A DNA stretch of 64,000 nt. It comes from JBNKHG01 sp050290225. Its GTDB lineage: Bacteria > Pseudomonadota > Gammaproteobacteria > Pseudomonadales > Cellvibrionaceae. This document shows positions 1-8,313 of the stretch, in pieces. The notes under the pieces are model-generated. The model had not been told where the DNA came from. It saw nothing but the letters and a program-made list of their open reading frames with translations, and ran no database searches. The DNA lies in the NCBI GenBank assembly GCA_050290225.1, contig JBNKHG010000057.1:1-64000 (forward strand), written 5' to 3'. The position numbers and the translations under genes are program-made. Within the stretch, counting starts at the first letter, position 1. The number at the start of each line of letters is the position of its first letter.

Positions 1-139
1 AAGCCCGCCGCAAAGGTCGAGCTTATCATGGCAAACGTAGCTGGCGCGGAAGCGAGTATGACTGAGGAGCCCCGTGAGGGAAAACTTCATGCGGGGATCT
101 GTGTGGGGGGCGTTGGGTGACCGGCGTTCCTACCACAAC
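1..139 (+). mobile_element. Group II intron, 3' end (domains V and VI)
   Basis: Positions 67-100 form a 34-nt hairpin typical of group II intron domain V: GAGCCCCGT pairs with GCGGGGATCT, with a second short helix closed by a GAAA-type loop. Right after it, 101-136 folds as a domain VI-like helix: GTG (101-103) pairs with CAC (134-136), GGGGCG-type bases pair with GGCGTTCC, and a GTGA tetraloop lies at 117-120. An unpaired A at 132 is a good branch-point candidate, which puts the 3' splice site around 136-140. The catalytic 5' domains and any reverse transcriptase lie upstream of the window. The fold is read by eye; the family assignment is established knowledge and the exact boundary is inferred. 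Confidence 0.75.
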
Positions 140-166
140 GGTTTCCCCTTGAAAACGAAGCATGAT

Positions 167-508
167 ATGCAAGAGGTATTGAAAGAACCAGAAGGCTTGT
201 TGCTGAGATACTATTCAGCTGAACATCGATACCTTGTTAATTTGAGACGAGTAATGGCAGTTAGTGACGTAGCTGATCCAGCATTTAGTGAAGCCGTAGG
301 GCAGTTGGGTTGGTCTGGAGCAGGGTCATTTCTCGACCAAGTATTTCTAGATGTCCCGAGAAGTAAATACGAAGATTCTGAGCTAAGGTTTGCCGAAAAT
401 AAGTACAAAGAGTTTATGGTTGAAATTGGGGCTCATGCGCTGGAGGTCGATCCTAATACTCCAAATAACTTGGCGATCAAAAGTATGCTAAGAATATGGC
501 AGAAATAA
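167..508 (+). CDS. Hypothetical protein, possibly 3' exon of the intron-interrupted locus
   Basis: About 113 residues from ATG 167; the open frame continues upstream into intron domain V, so only codons after about 140 can be exon sequence. A GAAG at 156-159 is a weak ribosome site. I do not recognise the family. The protein is mixed charge with no signal peptide or membrane segment. Base composition is clearly more AT-rich than the catabolic genes downstream, which suggests transfer. The stop overlaps the next ORF by 13 bp, so the two are probably co-translated. If the intron sits inside a gene, this is the C-terminal exon; if it sits between genes, it is a complete small gene. Confidence 0.5.
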   Translation: MQEVLKEPEGLLLRYYSAEHRYLVNLRRVMAVSDVADPAFSEAVGQLGWSGAGSFLDQVFLDVPRSKYEDSELRFAENKYKEFMVEIGAHALEVDPNTPNNLAIKSMLRIWQK

Positions 509-771
509 AACTTAACAAGAGTAGGCCGCACAGCACACTTCGTGTGCTGGACGTCTTTTCCGCAGCTTCGTCGCTACTAAATGCTTTTTCGATAACAGAA
601 TACGCATCAGAATTGGAATGCTTAAATAGTATCGTTCCGTTTGCATGCAAATGGGGTGAAAATAATATCCAAGAATTTGGACTAATTACCTATGAGCAAG
701 CAAGTCAAAAAGTTGCTTCGAGCTTTGGTAAGGAATTCCTAACCAACGAAGTCCAATGGATATTAGAGTGA
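496..771 (+). CDS. Hypothetical small protein
   Basis: 91 residues, start overlapping the preceding ORF by 13 bp in another frame, which suggests translational coupling. No recognised motif, signal peptide or membrane segment. It is AT-rich like its neighbour. Its stop is followed within a few bases by a sequence resembling one arm of an integron attC site, so both ORFs could be remnants of a gene cassette (inference). Two overlapping small unknown genes of this kind are also compatible with a toxin-antitoxin or immunity pair, but nothing in the sequence proves it. Confidence 0.5.
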   Translation: MAEIKLNKSRPHSTLRVLDVFSAASSLLNAFSITEYASELECLNSIVPFACKWGENNIQEFGLITYEQASQKVASSFGKEFLTNEVQWILE

Positions 772-830
772 TAACCATACAAGGCGGTTAAGTTCACTCC
801 GGCCGCGAAAAGCGCGCAGAACGCTGCAGA
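772..830 (+). other. Half attC-like sequence after the small ORFs
   Basis: Directly after the stop codon comes a TAAC box, then AAGGCGGTTAAGTTC, a spacer and the GC-rich stretch CCGGCCGCGAAAAGCGCGC. This resembles the left arm of attC sites from chromosomal integrons. The matching right arm with a GTTRRRY box is not visible downstream, so at most it is a truncated site. Low confidence, by eye only. Confidence 0.25.
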
Positions 831-872
831 GCTGACCTATGCTGTATATTGTGGGTTGTAAACTAAACCGCT

Positions 873-910
873 GTTTCCGGGGAAGCACTAGCCTGTGCAT
901 CCCCGGAAAC
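873..910 (-). terminator. Strong hairpin downstream of the MFS transporter
   Basis: Perfect 11-bp stem (GTTTCCGGGGA at 873-883 with TCCCCGGAAAC at 900-910) enclosing a further GCAC/GTGC stem. It lies 8 bp past the stop of the minus-strand transporter gene. There is no clear U-run, so it may be a terminator helped by Rho or a 3'-end stabilising hairpin. Confidence 0.6.
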
Positions 911-917
911 TATGCGT

Positions 918-2270
918 TTATGCTGCCGACTGATGCTTCGCTGGCAGTGACAACAGAGCCACGGCCCCAATGATGGAACCCGCGCCCATACAGAGGGCAA
1001 CGACTTCCAGATCGAAACCCGCCTGGAATAGGAATCCTGCCACAACCGGGCCCAGTGCCGCGCCGCCGCGTCCAACGCCGATGACAAAGCCCGTACCCCC
1101 TGCCCGAATTTCGGTGGGAAAGTATTGAACGAAGATCGCGTAGAGACCCACTATCGCCGAGTTGGTAAAAAATCCTGCGGCTGCAGCCACCATAGAGAGC
1201 CCGCTCAGCTGTGACTGACCGGTACCGAACAGCCAGACCAGCAGAGACCCGATCAGCATGGCGCCCACTGCCAGACTCCGGACACTGAACCTGTGGGTGA
1301 GGATGCCCAGCAGGACCGAACCCAGCATGCCTCCGACATTGGCCCACACCAGCACGCTGCCGGCACTGGAGGCGGTGAATCCCATATCCACCACGATTTT
1401 GGGTATCCACTTCAGGATGAAATAAAAGGTCATGATGTGGAAGAAGTATGCTACACACAGCAGGACGGTGATGCGTAGAAACTGTGGTGAAAACAAGCGG
1501 CTAAACCCTTTTTTAGCTGTCTCCTCAACCTTTTGCGGCAGGCTTTCAATTGTTGCGAAATTCATGCGTTGCAGGGATTTGTTGATTTTCTCCAAGGCAC
1601 CTGCCGGTCTTCTTCGGCACAGGAACGATATTGATTCGGGCATGAAATACCAGACGAAGGGGAGTAAGAGGCTTGTCAACAGGGCTCCAAAGGCAAACAC
1701 CGAACGCCAGTCATGGTTTTGTAACAATCTTGTGGCAATCGCGCCTCCCAATACGGCGCCCAACGGATAGCCGGTTGCCATCAGGGTCACGCATAGATTG
1801 CGGCGGCGGGCGTTGGAAAACTCGGCCACCATGGCATTGGTGGCGGCCAGCATTCCACCAATCCCGAGTCCGGTCAGAAATCGATAGAGCGAGAGAATTT
1901 CCACCGAGGCGGAGGTGGCGGCCAATAACATGCCGAAGGTCATAACCAGCAGGCAGGCGAGAATGGTTGGACGCCTGCCGACACGGTCAGCGACACTCCC
2001 TAACCAGACGGAACCGATAGCCATGCCAATCAATTCCATGGAGAGCACTATACCGAGCGCCGCCCGGTCAATGCCCCACTCGCTGGAAATACCCGGAGCG
2101 GCAAAGCTGATCGACAGCACATCGAAGCCGTCCAGCGCGTTGAGGAAGATACACAGGGTGACGACAATGATCTGCAGGCAGCTCATCCTGGCTTCGTCGA
2201 TAAGACGGTGGGGGTCGTCTGTGTGATTTGTGTTCGGTGTACGTGCCGCCGTCGCCGCTACTTCAGTCAT
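918..2270 (-). CDS. MFS aromatic acid:H+ symporter (AAHS family)
   Basis: 450 residues with about 12 hydrophobic segments. The signature DGFD (residues 47-50) in the first membrane helix and GSVADRVGRRP (91-101) in the loop after helix 2 are hallmarks of the aromatic acid:H+ symporters such as PcaK, BenK and GalT. It is the last gene of the minus-strand lig cluster, so uptake of protocatechuate, gallate, vanillate or 4-hydroxybenzoate across the inner membrane is the likely role. Which acid it carries cannot be told from sequence. It starts at ATG 2270, 43 bp after the aldo/keto reductase, and probably shares its transcript. A hairpin follows the stop. Confidence 0.85.
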   Translation of the reverse strand: MTEVAATAARTPNTNHTDDPHRLIDEARMSCLQIIVVTLCIFLNALDGFDVLSISFAAPGISSEWGIDRAALGIVLSMELIGMAIGSVWLGSVADRVGRRPTILACLLVMTFGMLLAATSASVEILSLYRFLTGLGIGGMLAATNAMVAEFSNARRRNLCVTLMATGYPLGAVLGGAIATRLLQNHDWRSVFAFGALLTSLLLPFVWYFMPESISFLCRRRPAGALEKINKSLQRMNFATIESLPQKVEETAKKGFSRLFSPQFLRITVLLCVAYFFHIMTFYFILKWIPKIVVDMGFTASSAGSVLVWANVGGMLGSVLLGILTHRFSVRSLAVGAMLIGSLLVWLFGTGQSQLSGLSMVAAAAGFFTNSAIVGLYAIFVQYFPTEIRAGGTGFVIGVGRGGAALGPVVAGFLFQAGFDLEVVALCMGAGSIIGAVALLSLPAKHQSAA

Positions 2271-2323
2271 GGTGGGTTCTCCCTTAATTTATATACTTAT
2301 CGTGCAAATGCGTCGGACTGTCT

Positions 2324-3313
2324 CTACTGGAACTGTTCGGTATCGATCTCCTGCTGCGTGGCCGCCGGATAACGCTCACCTCTTACGCAGTGTTGATTAA
2401 TCAGATGATCGGCTGCGACGAGAATGTCCGCGTCGATCTGCAATTCCGCCGCTTTCAGGTTTTCCTTTAAATGAACGATACTGCGGGTGCCGGGTATGGG
2501 CACTATGTGGTCGCCCTGTGCTAATAGCCAGCTGAGAGCCAATTGCCCGGGGGTGCATCCGGCGGTCTGAGCCAGCGCTTTGTATTCGGCCAGCAACGCC
2601 AGGTTGGCACTGAAATTGGGTTCCTGAAAGCGTGGCATGTTTCGACGGATATCCCCTTCAGCCAGTTCTTCCAGGTTGGTAATCCCTGCGCTCAAAAAAC
2701 CCCGGGCCAGTGGACTGAAGGCGACGAATGCAACACCGAGTGCCTGGCAGGCGTCCAATACGGCGATTTCCGGATTGCGGGACCACAGGGAATACTCCGT
2801 TTGCACGGCGGTTACCGGGTGCACGGCGTGGGCCTTGCGCAACGTGTTTGCCGATACCTCCGACAGTCCCACTGCGCCGATTTTTCCCTGTTCCACCATA
2901 CGCGCCATGGCACCCATGCTGTCTTCGATGGGCACCTGCTTATCCCAACGATGCAGGTAGTAGAGTTCGATATGATCGGTCTGCAGGCGCTGCAGGGCTG
3001 CGTCCACGGTTGCCATCAGGGTGTCGGGCCGGCCGTCGATGACGCGTTTGCCGTCGACGCCGGTCATGCCGCACTTACTGGCCAGGAATATTTGCCGGCG
3101 GAAGGGTTTGAGCGCCTTACCCAACAGGGTTTCATTGCTACCAAAGCCGTAAAGGGCAGCGGTGTCAAAGTGCCGTACACCCAGCTCGAAGGCGCTGTGC
3201 AACAGGGAGATGGCGTCAGCTTCGCTCGGTGCATGTCCATAGGCGTGATTCAGATTCATGCAGCCCAGGCCTATGGCCGGTACGCTGATCTTACCAATAG
3301 TGCGCTGTTGCAT
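2324..3313 (-). CDS. Aldo/keto reductase
   Basis: 329 residues from ATG 3313, preceded by AGGAAC; a longer in-frame start at 3385 lies inside the upstream gene and is less likely. The catalytic tetrad of the family is visible: D50, Y55 (ALYGFGSNE), K80 and H121 (YYLHRWD). TIM-barrel NADPH oxidoreductase, soluble, of the YhdN/AKR13-like type that reduces aldehydes or ketones. It sits between ligC and the transporter in the protocatechuate 4,5-cleavage cluster. No aldo/keto reductase is needed in the classical pathway, so it may reduce a side aldehyde such as a substituted benzaldehyde or a semialdehyde intermediate (inference). Confidence 0.85.
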   Translation of the reverse strand: MQQRTIGKISVPAIGLGCMNLNHAYGHAPSEADAISLLHSAFELGVRHFDTAALYGFGSNETLLGKALKPFRRQIFLASKCGMTGVDGKRVIDGRPDTLMATVDAALQRLQTDHIELYYLHRWDKQVPIEDSMGAMARMVEQGKIGAVGLSEVSANTLRKAHAVHPVTAVQTEYSLWSRNPEIAVLDACQALGVAFVAFSPLARGFLSAGITNLEELAEGDIRRNMPRFQEPNFSANLALLAEYKALAQTAGCTPGQLALSWLLAQGDHIVPIPGTRSIVHLKENLKAAELQIDADILVAADHLINQHCVRGERYPAATQQEIDTEQFQ

Positions 3314-3339
3314 TGAGAGTTCCTGTTGTGGGATTGGGA

Positions 3340-4284
3340 TTAACGGGGAAGTTGCTGTTCCAGGTCGTACAACACCTTGTAGCAAGGCAGGACCTTGGCC
3401 ACACTCGCGTTGGGTTCACGACCTTCGCCGATGGCGGCGAGGAACTCGCGGTCTTGCAACTCGATGCCGTTCATGGACACATCCACGTTAGAGACATCGA
3501 TGGGCTCTTCCCGGCCGTTGACCAGATCGTCATAGCGGGCGATGTAGGTGCCATTGTCACAGATATAACGGAAGAAGGTACCCAAGGGGCCGTCGTTGTT
3601 GAATGAGAGTGACAGGGTGCAAATGGCACCGTTTTCGGCCCGCATCTGGATCGACATATCCATGGCGATACCCAGCTCCGGGTGAATGGGACCCTGGATG
3701 GCATTGGCCTGTACCACGGGCGAGTTGGCCTGGTAGGCGAACAAGTCAACCGTGTGGGCGGCGTGGTGCCACAGCAGGTGATCGGTCCAGCTGCGTGGTT
3801 CGCCCTTGGCGTTGATATTCTTGCGGCGGAAGAAATAGGTTTGCACATCCATCTGCTGGATGTTCAACTCGCCGGCCTGAATGCGGTGATGCACCCATTG
3901 GTGCGACGGATTAAAGCGACGGGTGTGACCAACCATGCACACCAAGCCGGTTTCCTGCTGGGTTTTCATCACCGCCTCGGCGTCGGCCCAGCTGTCGGCC
4001 AGCGGGATTTCCACCTGCACGTGCTTACCGGCTTGCATGCATTGAATGGACTGGGCGGCGTGCATTTGCGTCGGTGTACACAGAATGACAGCCTCGGCTT
4101 CTGTTTGTGCCAGTGCCTCGGCCAGGTCTGTCGAAACGTGACCGATACCGTATTCATCGGCTACCGCCTGAGTTTTTTCCTGGTCGTGACCCACCAGGGA
4201 GACCACTTCTGCGTTATCGATATTTTTCAGGCCATCGAGGTGTTTGATACCAAAGGCACCGGGGCCGACTACCATGACTTTCAT
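3340..4284 (-). CDS. ligC: 4-carboxy-2-hydroxymuconate-6-semialdehyde dehydrogenase LigC
   Basis: 314 residues from ATG 4284, preceded by AAAGGAG; the longer frame to 4311 has no ribosome site. Gfo/Idh/MocA-type fold: Rossmann motif GPGAFG (7-12), then VEIPLADS (91-98) in place of the usual EKP, and LWHHAAHTVDL (171-181) in the active-site region. These features and the neighbours identify LigC, which oxidises the cyclised ring-opening product of LigAB to 2-pyrone-4,6-dicarboxylate using NAD(P). The product is the substrate of LigI, encoded just upstream in the operon. Length matches the Sphingobium enzyme (about 315 residues). Confidence 0.9.
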   Translation of the reverse strand: MKVMVVGPGAFGIKHLDGLKNIDNAEVVSLVGHDQEKTQAVADEYGIGHVSTDLAEALAQTEAEAVILCTPTQMHAAQSIQCMQAGKHVQVEIPLADSWADAEAVMKTQQETGLVCMVGHTRRFNPSHQWVHHRIQAGELNIQQMDVQTYFFRRKNINAKGEPRSWTDHLLWHHAAHTVDLFAYQANSPVVQANAIQGPIHPELGIAMDMSIQMRAENGAICTLSLSFNNDGPLGTFFRYICDNGTYIARYDDLVNGREEPIDVSNVDVSMNGIELQDREFLAAIGEGREPNASVAKVLPCYKVLYDLEQQLPR

Positions 4285-4372
4285 GATTAACTCCTTTGAT
4301 TTGCTTTCCAATATCCGCTAATCCGCGGCCGTGATTGAGACCGGGCGCAGGATCTATAATCGACGGCTGTGC

Positions 4373-5263
4373 TTAATCGTTCCAGTACAGCCGCATGGGG
4401 TTGTCCACTAATAGTTTCTGTTGCAATTCCGGCGTGGGCGCAATTTTCGGAATAAAGTCCACCAGCTTGCCGTCATCGGGCATATGGCTTTTCATGTTGG
4501 GGTGGGGCCAGTCCGTTCCCCAGAGTACCCGATCGGGAAAAGCCTCCACAAGGTGACGGGCGAAGGGCACCACATCTTCATAGTCGTGGGGCCCTGACTG
4601 GGACAAACGCTCCGGACAACTCACTTTGGTCCAGAAGTTCTCATTCTCCCGCATCAGTTTGACGAACAGTTGAAACTCGGGACCTTGTACCGGTTTGCTG
4701 ACATCGGGGCGGCCCATATGATCGACCACGACGGTGGTGGGCAGCGCCGTAAAAAAGTCATTGAGTTCGGGCAGTTCCTGGGATTCAAAATAGATGACAA
4801 TATGCCAGCCCAGCGCCTTGATGCGCTCGGCAATGGTACCCAAGTCATCAAACGGCAGGGCGTCCACCAGGCGTTTGACAAAGTTAAAGCGCACGCCGCG
4901 CACACCGGCGGCGTGCAATCGCTGCAGCTCGTCATCGCTGACGCTGGCTTTTACCGTGGCGACGCCACGGGCGAGGCCGTTGGAATGGTTGAGGGCATCC
5001 ACCAGGGCGCTGTTGTCGGCGCCGTGGCAGGTGGCCTGCACAATCACATTGCGGGAGAAACCCAGGTAATCGCGCAGCGCCCAAAGCTGATGTTTATCGG
5101 CGTCGCAAGGCGTGTACTTGCGCTCCGGGGCAAAGGGGAACTGGTCGCCGGGGCCAAAAACGTGGCAGTGGGCGTCGACCGCCCCCGCCGGCGGTGTGAA
5201 TACGGGTTTGCTGGGAGACTGGTGCCAGTGCAGCCAATCGGCGTCGGGGGTGAACTTGCTCAT
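4373..5263 (-). CDS. ligI: 2-pyrone-4,6-dicarboxylate hydrolase LigI
   Basis: 296 residues, amidohydrolase superfamily (Amidohydro_2). The HxH motif is in VDAHCHVFGP (H32, H34), followed by H182 (VVDHMGRPD) and the catalytic aspartate D251 (LWGTDWPHP); these match the known LigI active-site residues with a small offset. The enzyme opens the lactone ring of 2-pyrone-4,6-dicarboxylate to 4-oxalomesaconate, without a bound metal in characterised members. Its ATG overlaps the ligJ stop by 4 bp, so the two are translationally coupled. Cytoplasmic. Confidence 0.93.
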   Translation of the reverse strand: MSKFTPDADWLHWHQSPSKPVFTPPAGAVDAHCHVFGPGDQFPFAPERKYTPCDADKHQLWALRDYLGFSRNVIVQATCHGADNSALVDALNHSNGLARGVATVKASVSDDELQRLHAAGVRGVRFNFVKRLVDALPFDDLGTIAERIKALGWHIVIYFESQELPELNDFFTALPTTVVVDHMGRPDVSKPVQGPEFQLFVKLMRENENFWTKVSCPERLSQSGPHDYEDVVPFARHLVEAFPDRVLWGTDWPHPNMKSHMPDDGKLVDFIPKIAPTPELQQKLLVDNPMRLYWND

Positions 5264-6279
5264 AGTCCTCTCTCTTTCAGCGCGGCGTCCAGGCGAGGGT
5301 AAACCCTGCGGGCATTGCCTTCGAATACTTTATAACGGTTTTCGTCGGTCAACTCGAGAGCGTCCAGGTAACGCTTGGTGTCGTCAAAATAATGGCCGGT
5401 CTCCGGGTCGATACCGCGTACCGCTCCCACCATCTCTGAACCGAACAGGATATTGTCGATATCGATAACCCGGAACAGCAGGTCAATACCCGGCTGGTGA
5501 TAGACGCAGGTATCGAAGTAGACATTCTTCATCACGTGTTCGTTCAAGGGTGGTTGCTTCAGCATATCGGCCAGGCCGCGGTAGCGCCCCCAGTGATAGG
5601 GCACGGCGCCGCCACCGTGGGGAATGATAAATCGCAGTTCGGGAAAGTCCTTGAACAGATTGCCCTGGATGAACTGCATAAACGCCGTGGTATCGGCGTT
5701 TATATAGTGCGCGCCAGTGGCGTGGAAGTTGGCGTTACAGGAACCCGACACGTGGATCATGGCGGGTACATCCAGTTCTACCATCTTCTCAAAGAAGGGG
5801 TACCAGCTGGGGTCTGTCAGGGGCGCCGAAGTCCAGTGGCCGCCGGAGGGATCCGGGTTCAGGTTGCAGCCGACAAAGCCCAGCTCGGTCACACAGCGCT
5901 CCAGCTCTTCGATGGAGCGGCTGATGGAGACGCCCGGGGACTGGGGTAGCTGGCACACGCCGATAAAATACTCGGGGTAGAGGTCCACCACCCGTTTGAT
6001 CAGGTTGTTGCAGGCGCGGGTCCACTGTTGCGATACCGCATCGTCGCCGAGATGGTGAGCCATGGCCGAGGCCCGCGGCGAGAAGATGGTCATGTCGGCA
6101 CCGCGCTCGCGCAGCAGGCGCAACTGGTTCTGCTCGATGCTTTCGCGAATCTGGTCGTCGCTGATTTGGGGAATCTGCGGCAGGGCGTCGCCTTTTTTGT
6201 AGGCGTCCAGCTGGGCTTCACGAAACAGCTGGTGGGGCTCCGGCGCGGTGGTGTAGTGTCCATGACAATCGATGATCAT
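5260..6279 (-). CDS. ligJ: 4-oxalomesaconate hydratase LigJ
   Basis: 339 residues, Amidohydro_2 family. The N-terminal metal motif is DCHGH (H6, H8), followed by H176 (AMIHVSG), H221 (IPHGGGAVPYHWG) and E282 (LFGSEMVGAVRG); H6, H8, H176 and E282 correspond to the zinc ligands known for LigJ. The enzyme hydrates 4-oxalomesaconate, after tautomerisation by LigU, to 4-carboxy-4-hydroxy-2-oxoadipate. Full length; the 3' end overlaps ligI by 4 bp and the start follows the DUF1932 dehydrogenase by 11 bp. Confidence 0.92.
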   Translation of the reverse strand: MIIDCHGHYTTAPEPHQLFREAQLDAYKKGDALPQIPQISDDQIRESIEQNQLRLLRERGADMTIFSPRASAMAHHLGDDAVSQQWTRACNNLIKRVVDLYPEYFIGVCQLPQSPGVSISRSIEELERCVTELGFVGCNLNPDPSGGHWTSAPLTDPSWYPFFEKMVELDVPAMIHVSGSCNANFHATGAHYINADTTAFMQFIQGNLFKDFPELRFIIPHGGGAVPYHWGRYRGLADMLKQPPLNEHVMKNVYFDTCVYHQPGIDLLFRVIDIDNILFGSEMVGAVRGIDPETGHYFDDTKRYLDALELTDENRYKVFEGNARRVYPRLDAALKERGL

Positions 6280-6290
6280 AGTCGCTTACT

Positions 6291-7217
6291 CTAAGGGGTT
6301 TTAAAGGTTGTTTTCGTGTGTGGTTTCGATGTCGTATTCAAGGCGTCGCCAAGGACATCGAGCAATTGATCGAGGCTCTGATCATTCAACAGGTGCCCGT
6401 ATTGCGCCGCCCAGTCCTGGCGCTTCGCGCAGGCCTCACTCATCCAGGGGGTGAGGCCGGACTCCTCCACGGTTTGGGCGACTTCGCGCATTTCCGCCGC
6501 GCGCCGCTCTCCGTGTTGCAGGGAGCGGGAGATCAGGTAGCGGGCGAACTGCGGCCAGTCCGATCGCGGAAACAGGTTGTTAAGGGATTCCAGTACCTCT
6601 CGTTCCACCCCGTAAAAATGGGCCGACAGCAGGGATTCGGTCACCAGCGCCTCCACGCCCTTGACGATGACGCTGCGACACATTTTGGTGGCGGCGGCCG
6701 TGCCCAGCGTTTCGGAGACTACCTGCGCGTTACTGAAGCCCAGCGAGCGTCCGAGTTCGGCGAACGCATGGGCATGGGAGCCTGCCAGCAGAATAGGGGC
6801 ACGACTTCTCGCCGGGTGGATGGGCGACATAATCGAGGCTTCCACAAAGCGGCCTTCAGCGTTATCAATCAGTGCGCCGAGCTGTTTCTTGGTGGCCGGG
6901 GAGACGGAGTTGACATCGATATACCAGGCGCCCGGGGGCAGGCCGGGTAGTATCGATTGCGCAGCGGCACAGGCTTGGTCGGCAGTGACGGCGGACAAAA
7001 CCAGTTGGCACCGGGCGGCGGCATCGGCCGCGCTCCGGGCTCGCGTGACGCGCTCGTCGCCAGCGAATTGATTGAAATGTCTGGCGGCGGGACTGTCGGT
7101 CTTGTCCAGTTGCCAGTCCCATACGCGCAGGTTCAGTGAGGTATTGGCCAACAGGTCTGCCGCGAGGGTCGAGCCCACTTCACCCAAACCCAGCAGGCAG
7201 ATGCTCTCCAGTTTCAT
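6291..7217 (-). CDS. NAD(P)-binding dehydrogenase with DUF1932 domain
   Basis: 308 residues from ATG 7217, preceded by AGGTG. N-terminal 6-phosphogluconate/3-hydroxyisobutyrate dehydrogenase-type Rossmann domain (LLGLGEVGSTLA, residues 8-19) and a helical C-terminal DUF1932-like half from about residue 190. Proteins of this architecture are often seen in protocatechuate 4,5-cleavage and gallate clusters, but I know of no firmly established reaction. It lies between ligU and ligJ in a tight operon, so it may handle a reduced or side-product form of an oxalomesaconate-family acid (inference). No sign of damage. Confidence 0.8.
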   Translation of the reverse strand: MKLESICLLGLGEVGSTLAADLLANTSLNLRVWDWQLDKTDSPAARHFNQFAGDERVTRARSAADAAARCQLVLSAVTADQACAAAQSILPGLPPGAWYIDVNSVSPATKKQLGALIDNAEGRFVEASIMSPIHPARSRAPILLAGSHAHAFAELGRSLGFSNAQVVSETLGTAAATKMCRSVIVKGVEALVTESLLSAHFYGVEREVLESLNNLFPRSDWPQFARYLISRSLQHGERRAAEMREVAQTVEESGLTPWMSEACAKRQDWAAQYGHLLNDQSLDQLLDVLGDALNTTSKPHTKTTFKTP

Positions 7218-7224
7218 GACCTGT

Positions 7225-8310
7225 TCACCTGTCGACCTCGACCATCACTTCCCCCCGCATCAGCAGACGCGCGGTTCGCAGCAGGGCCGCGCGCTCGACG
7301 CTAAAGGTTTCCAGACGGGCACTGCCACTGACTTCCATCTCCACGGTAAAAGATCCAGTGGGGTGTTCGACTTCCAACTGGCAAACACCGTCGCCGTATG
7401 TTTCGGAACTCACCTGTTGCACCACTGAGCCCGGTATCATACAGGCGGTGGCGACACTGACTGAACCCAACACGCCAATGGCTTCGTGTACGCGGTGGGG
7501 AATAAAGGTGCGGGTGTTGATCGCGCCACCCGCCCGGGGGGCGGAGACCAGACTCATCTTGGGAACAGTTTTGTCTCTGACATCGCCGAGGTTCATCAAC
7601 GGTCCGACGGCCAGGCGGATCGCTTCCACCCGGCTCTTCAAGTCCGTCATCGATTCCAGCTTGGCTGGTGATTCGGTACCGCTCAAGCCAAAGTCGCTGG
7701 CCTTTAACAGGACCACCGGCATGCCATTGTCGATGCAGGTGACTTCGATGCCGTTGATCAGGTCCTTGGCATGTCCGGTCGGCAGCAATGCGCCACAGCC
7801 GGAGCCGGCGATATCGAGAAAATCGAGGGGGACTGGTGCCGCGGTGCCGGGCACACCGTCGATACGGGCCTCGCCTTTATAGTTGACCTGGCCGCCGGGC
7901 GTTTCCACCCGGGCCACCGCACGGGCTCCGGTATTGAGCATATGGATGCGCACATCGGTATGTCCGTCGCGGGCGGGCACCAGGCCGCGTTCAATGGCAA
8001 ACGGGCCGACACCGGCGAGAATGTTGCCACAGTTCTGTGAGTCGCTGACTTCAGCCTTGTCCACCACCACCTGCAAAAACAGGAAGTCGACGTCGGCATC
8101 TTCGCGCGTCGAGGGGCTGACAACCGCCACTTTGCTGGTCAGCGGGTGAGCGCCGCCCATGCCGTCGATCTGTCGTTGGTCCGGGGAGCCCATCGCCGCC
8201 AGCAGTACCCGATCGCGCTCGGTGGACTCGGCGGGCAGGTCCGAGGCGAGAAAGTACAGGCCTTTGGATGTGCCGCCACGTATTACCATGCAGGGGATCG
8301 CGGTCTGCAT
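7225..8310 (-). CDS. ligU: 4-oxalomesaconate tautomerase LigU (PrpF family)
   Basis: 361 residues, PrpF family of the diaminopimelate epimerase fold, with CMVIRGGTSKGLYF (residues 7-20) and the GGAHPLTSKVAVV stretch (52-64). A conserved cysteine lies in SQNCGNILAGVGPFA. LigU/GalD enzymes shift the keto and enol double bond of 4-oxalomesaconate so that LigJ can hydrate it. It is 3 bp from ligK and 7 bp from the DUF1932 gene, so clearly co-transcribed. PrpF itself (methylaconitate isomerase) is the alternative, but the neighbours make LigU far more likely. Confidence 0.9.
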   Translation of the reverse strand: MQTAIPCMVIRGGTSKGLYFLASDLPAESTERDRVLLAAMGSPDQRQIDGMGGAHPLTSKVAVVSPSTREDADVDFLFLQVVVDKAEVSDSQNCGNILAGVGPFAIERGLVPARDGHTDVRIHMLNTGARAVARVETPGGQVNYKGEARIDGVPGTAAPVPLDFLDIAGSGCGALLPTGHAKDLINGIEVTCIDNGMPVVLLKASDFGLSGTESPAKLESMTDLKSRVEAIRLAVGPLMNLGDVRDKTVPKMSLVSAPRAGGAINTRTFIPHRVHEAIGVLGSVSVATACMIPGSVVQQVSSETYGDGVCQLEVEHPTGSFTVEMEVSGSARLETFSVERAALLRTARLLMRGEVMVEVDR

Positions 8311-8313
8311 GAT

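Noticed and set aside
2543..3316. 257-residue open frame antisense to the aldo/keto reductase
   Set aside because: Low-complexity translation without any family motif; the opposite frame carries a full catalytic tetrad. High-GC genes often leave such shadows.
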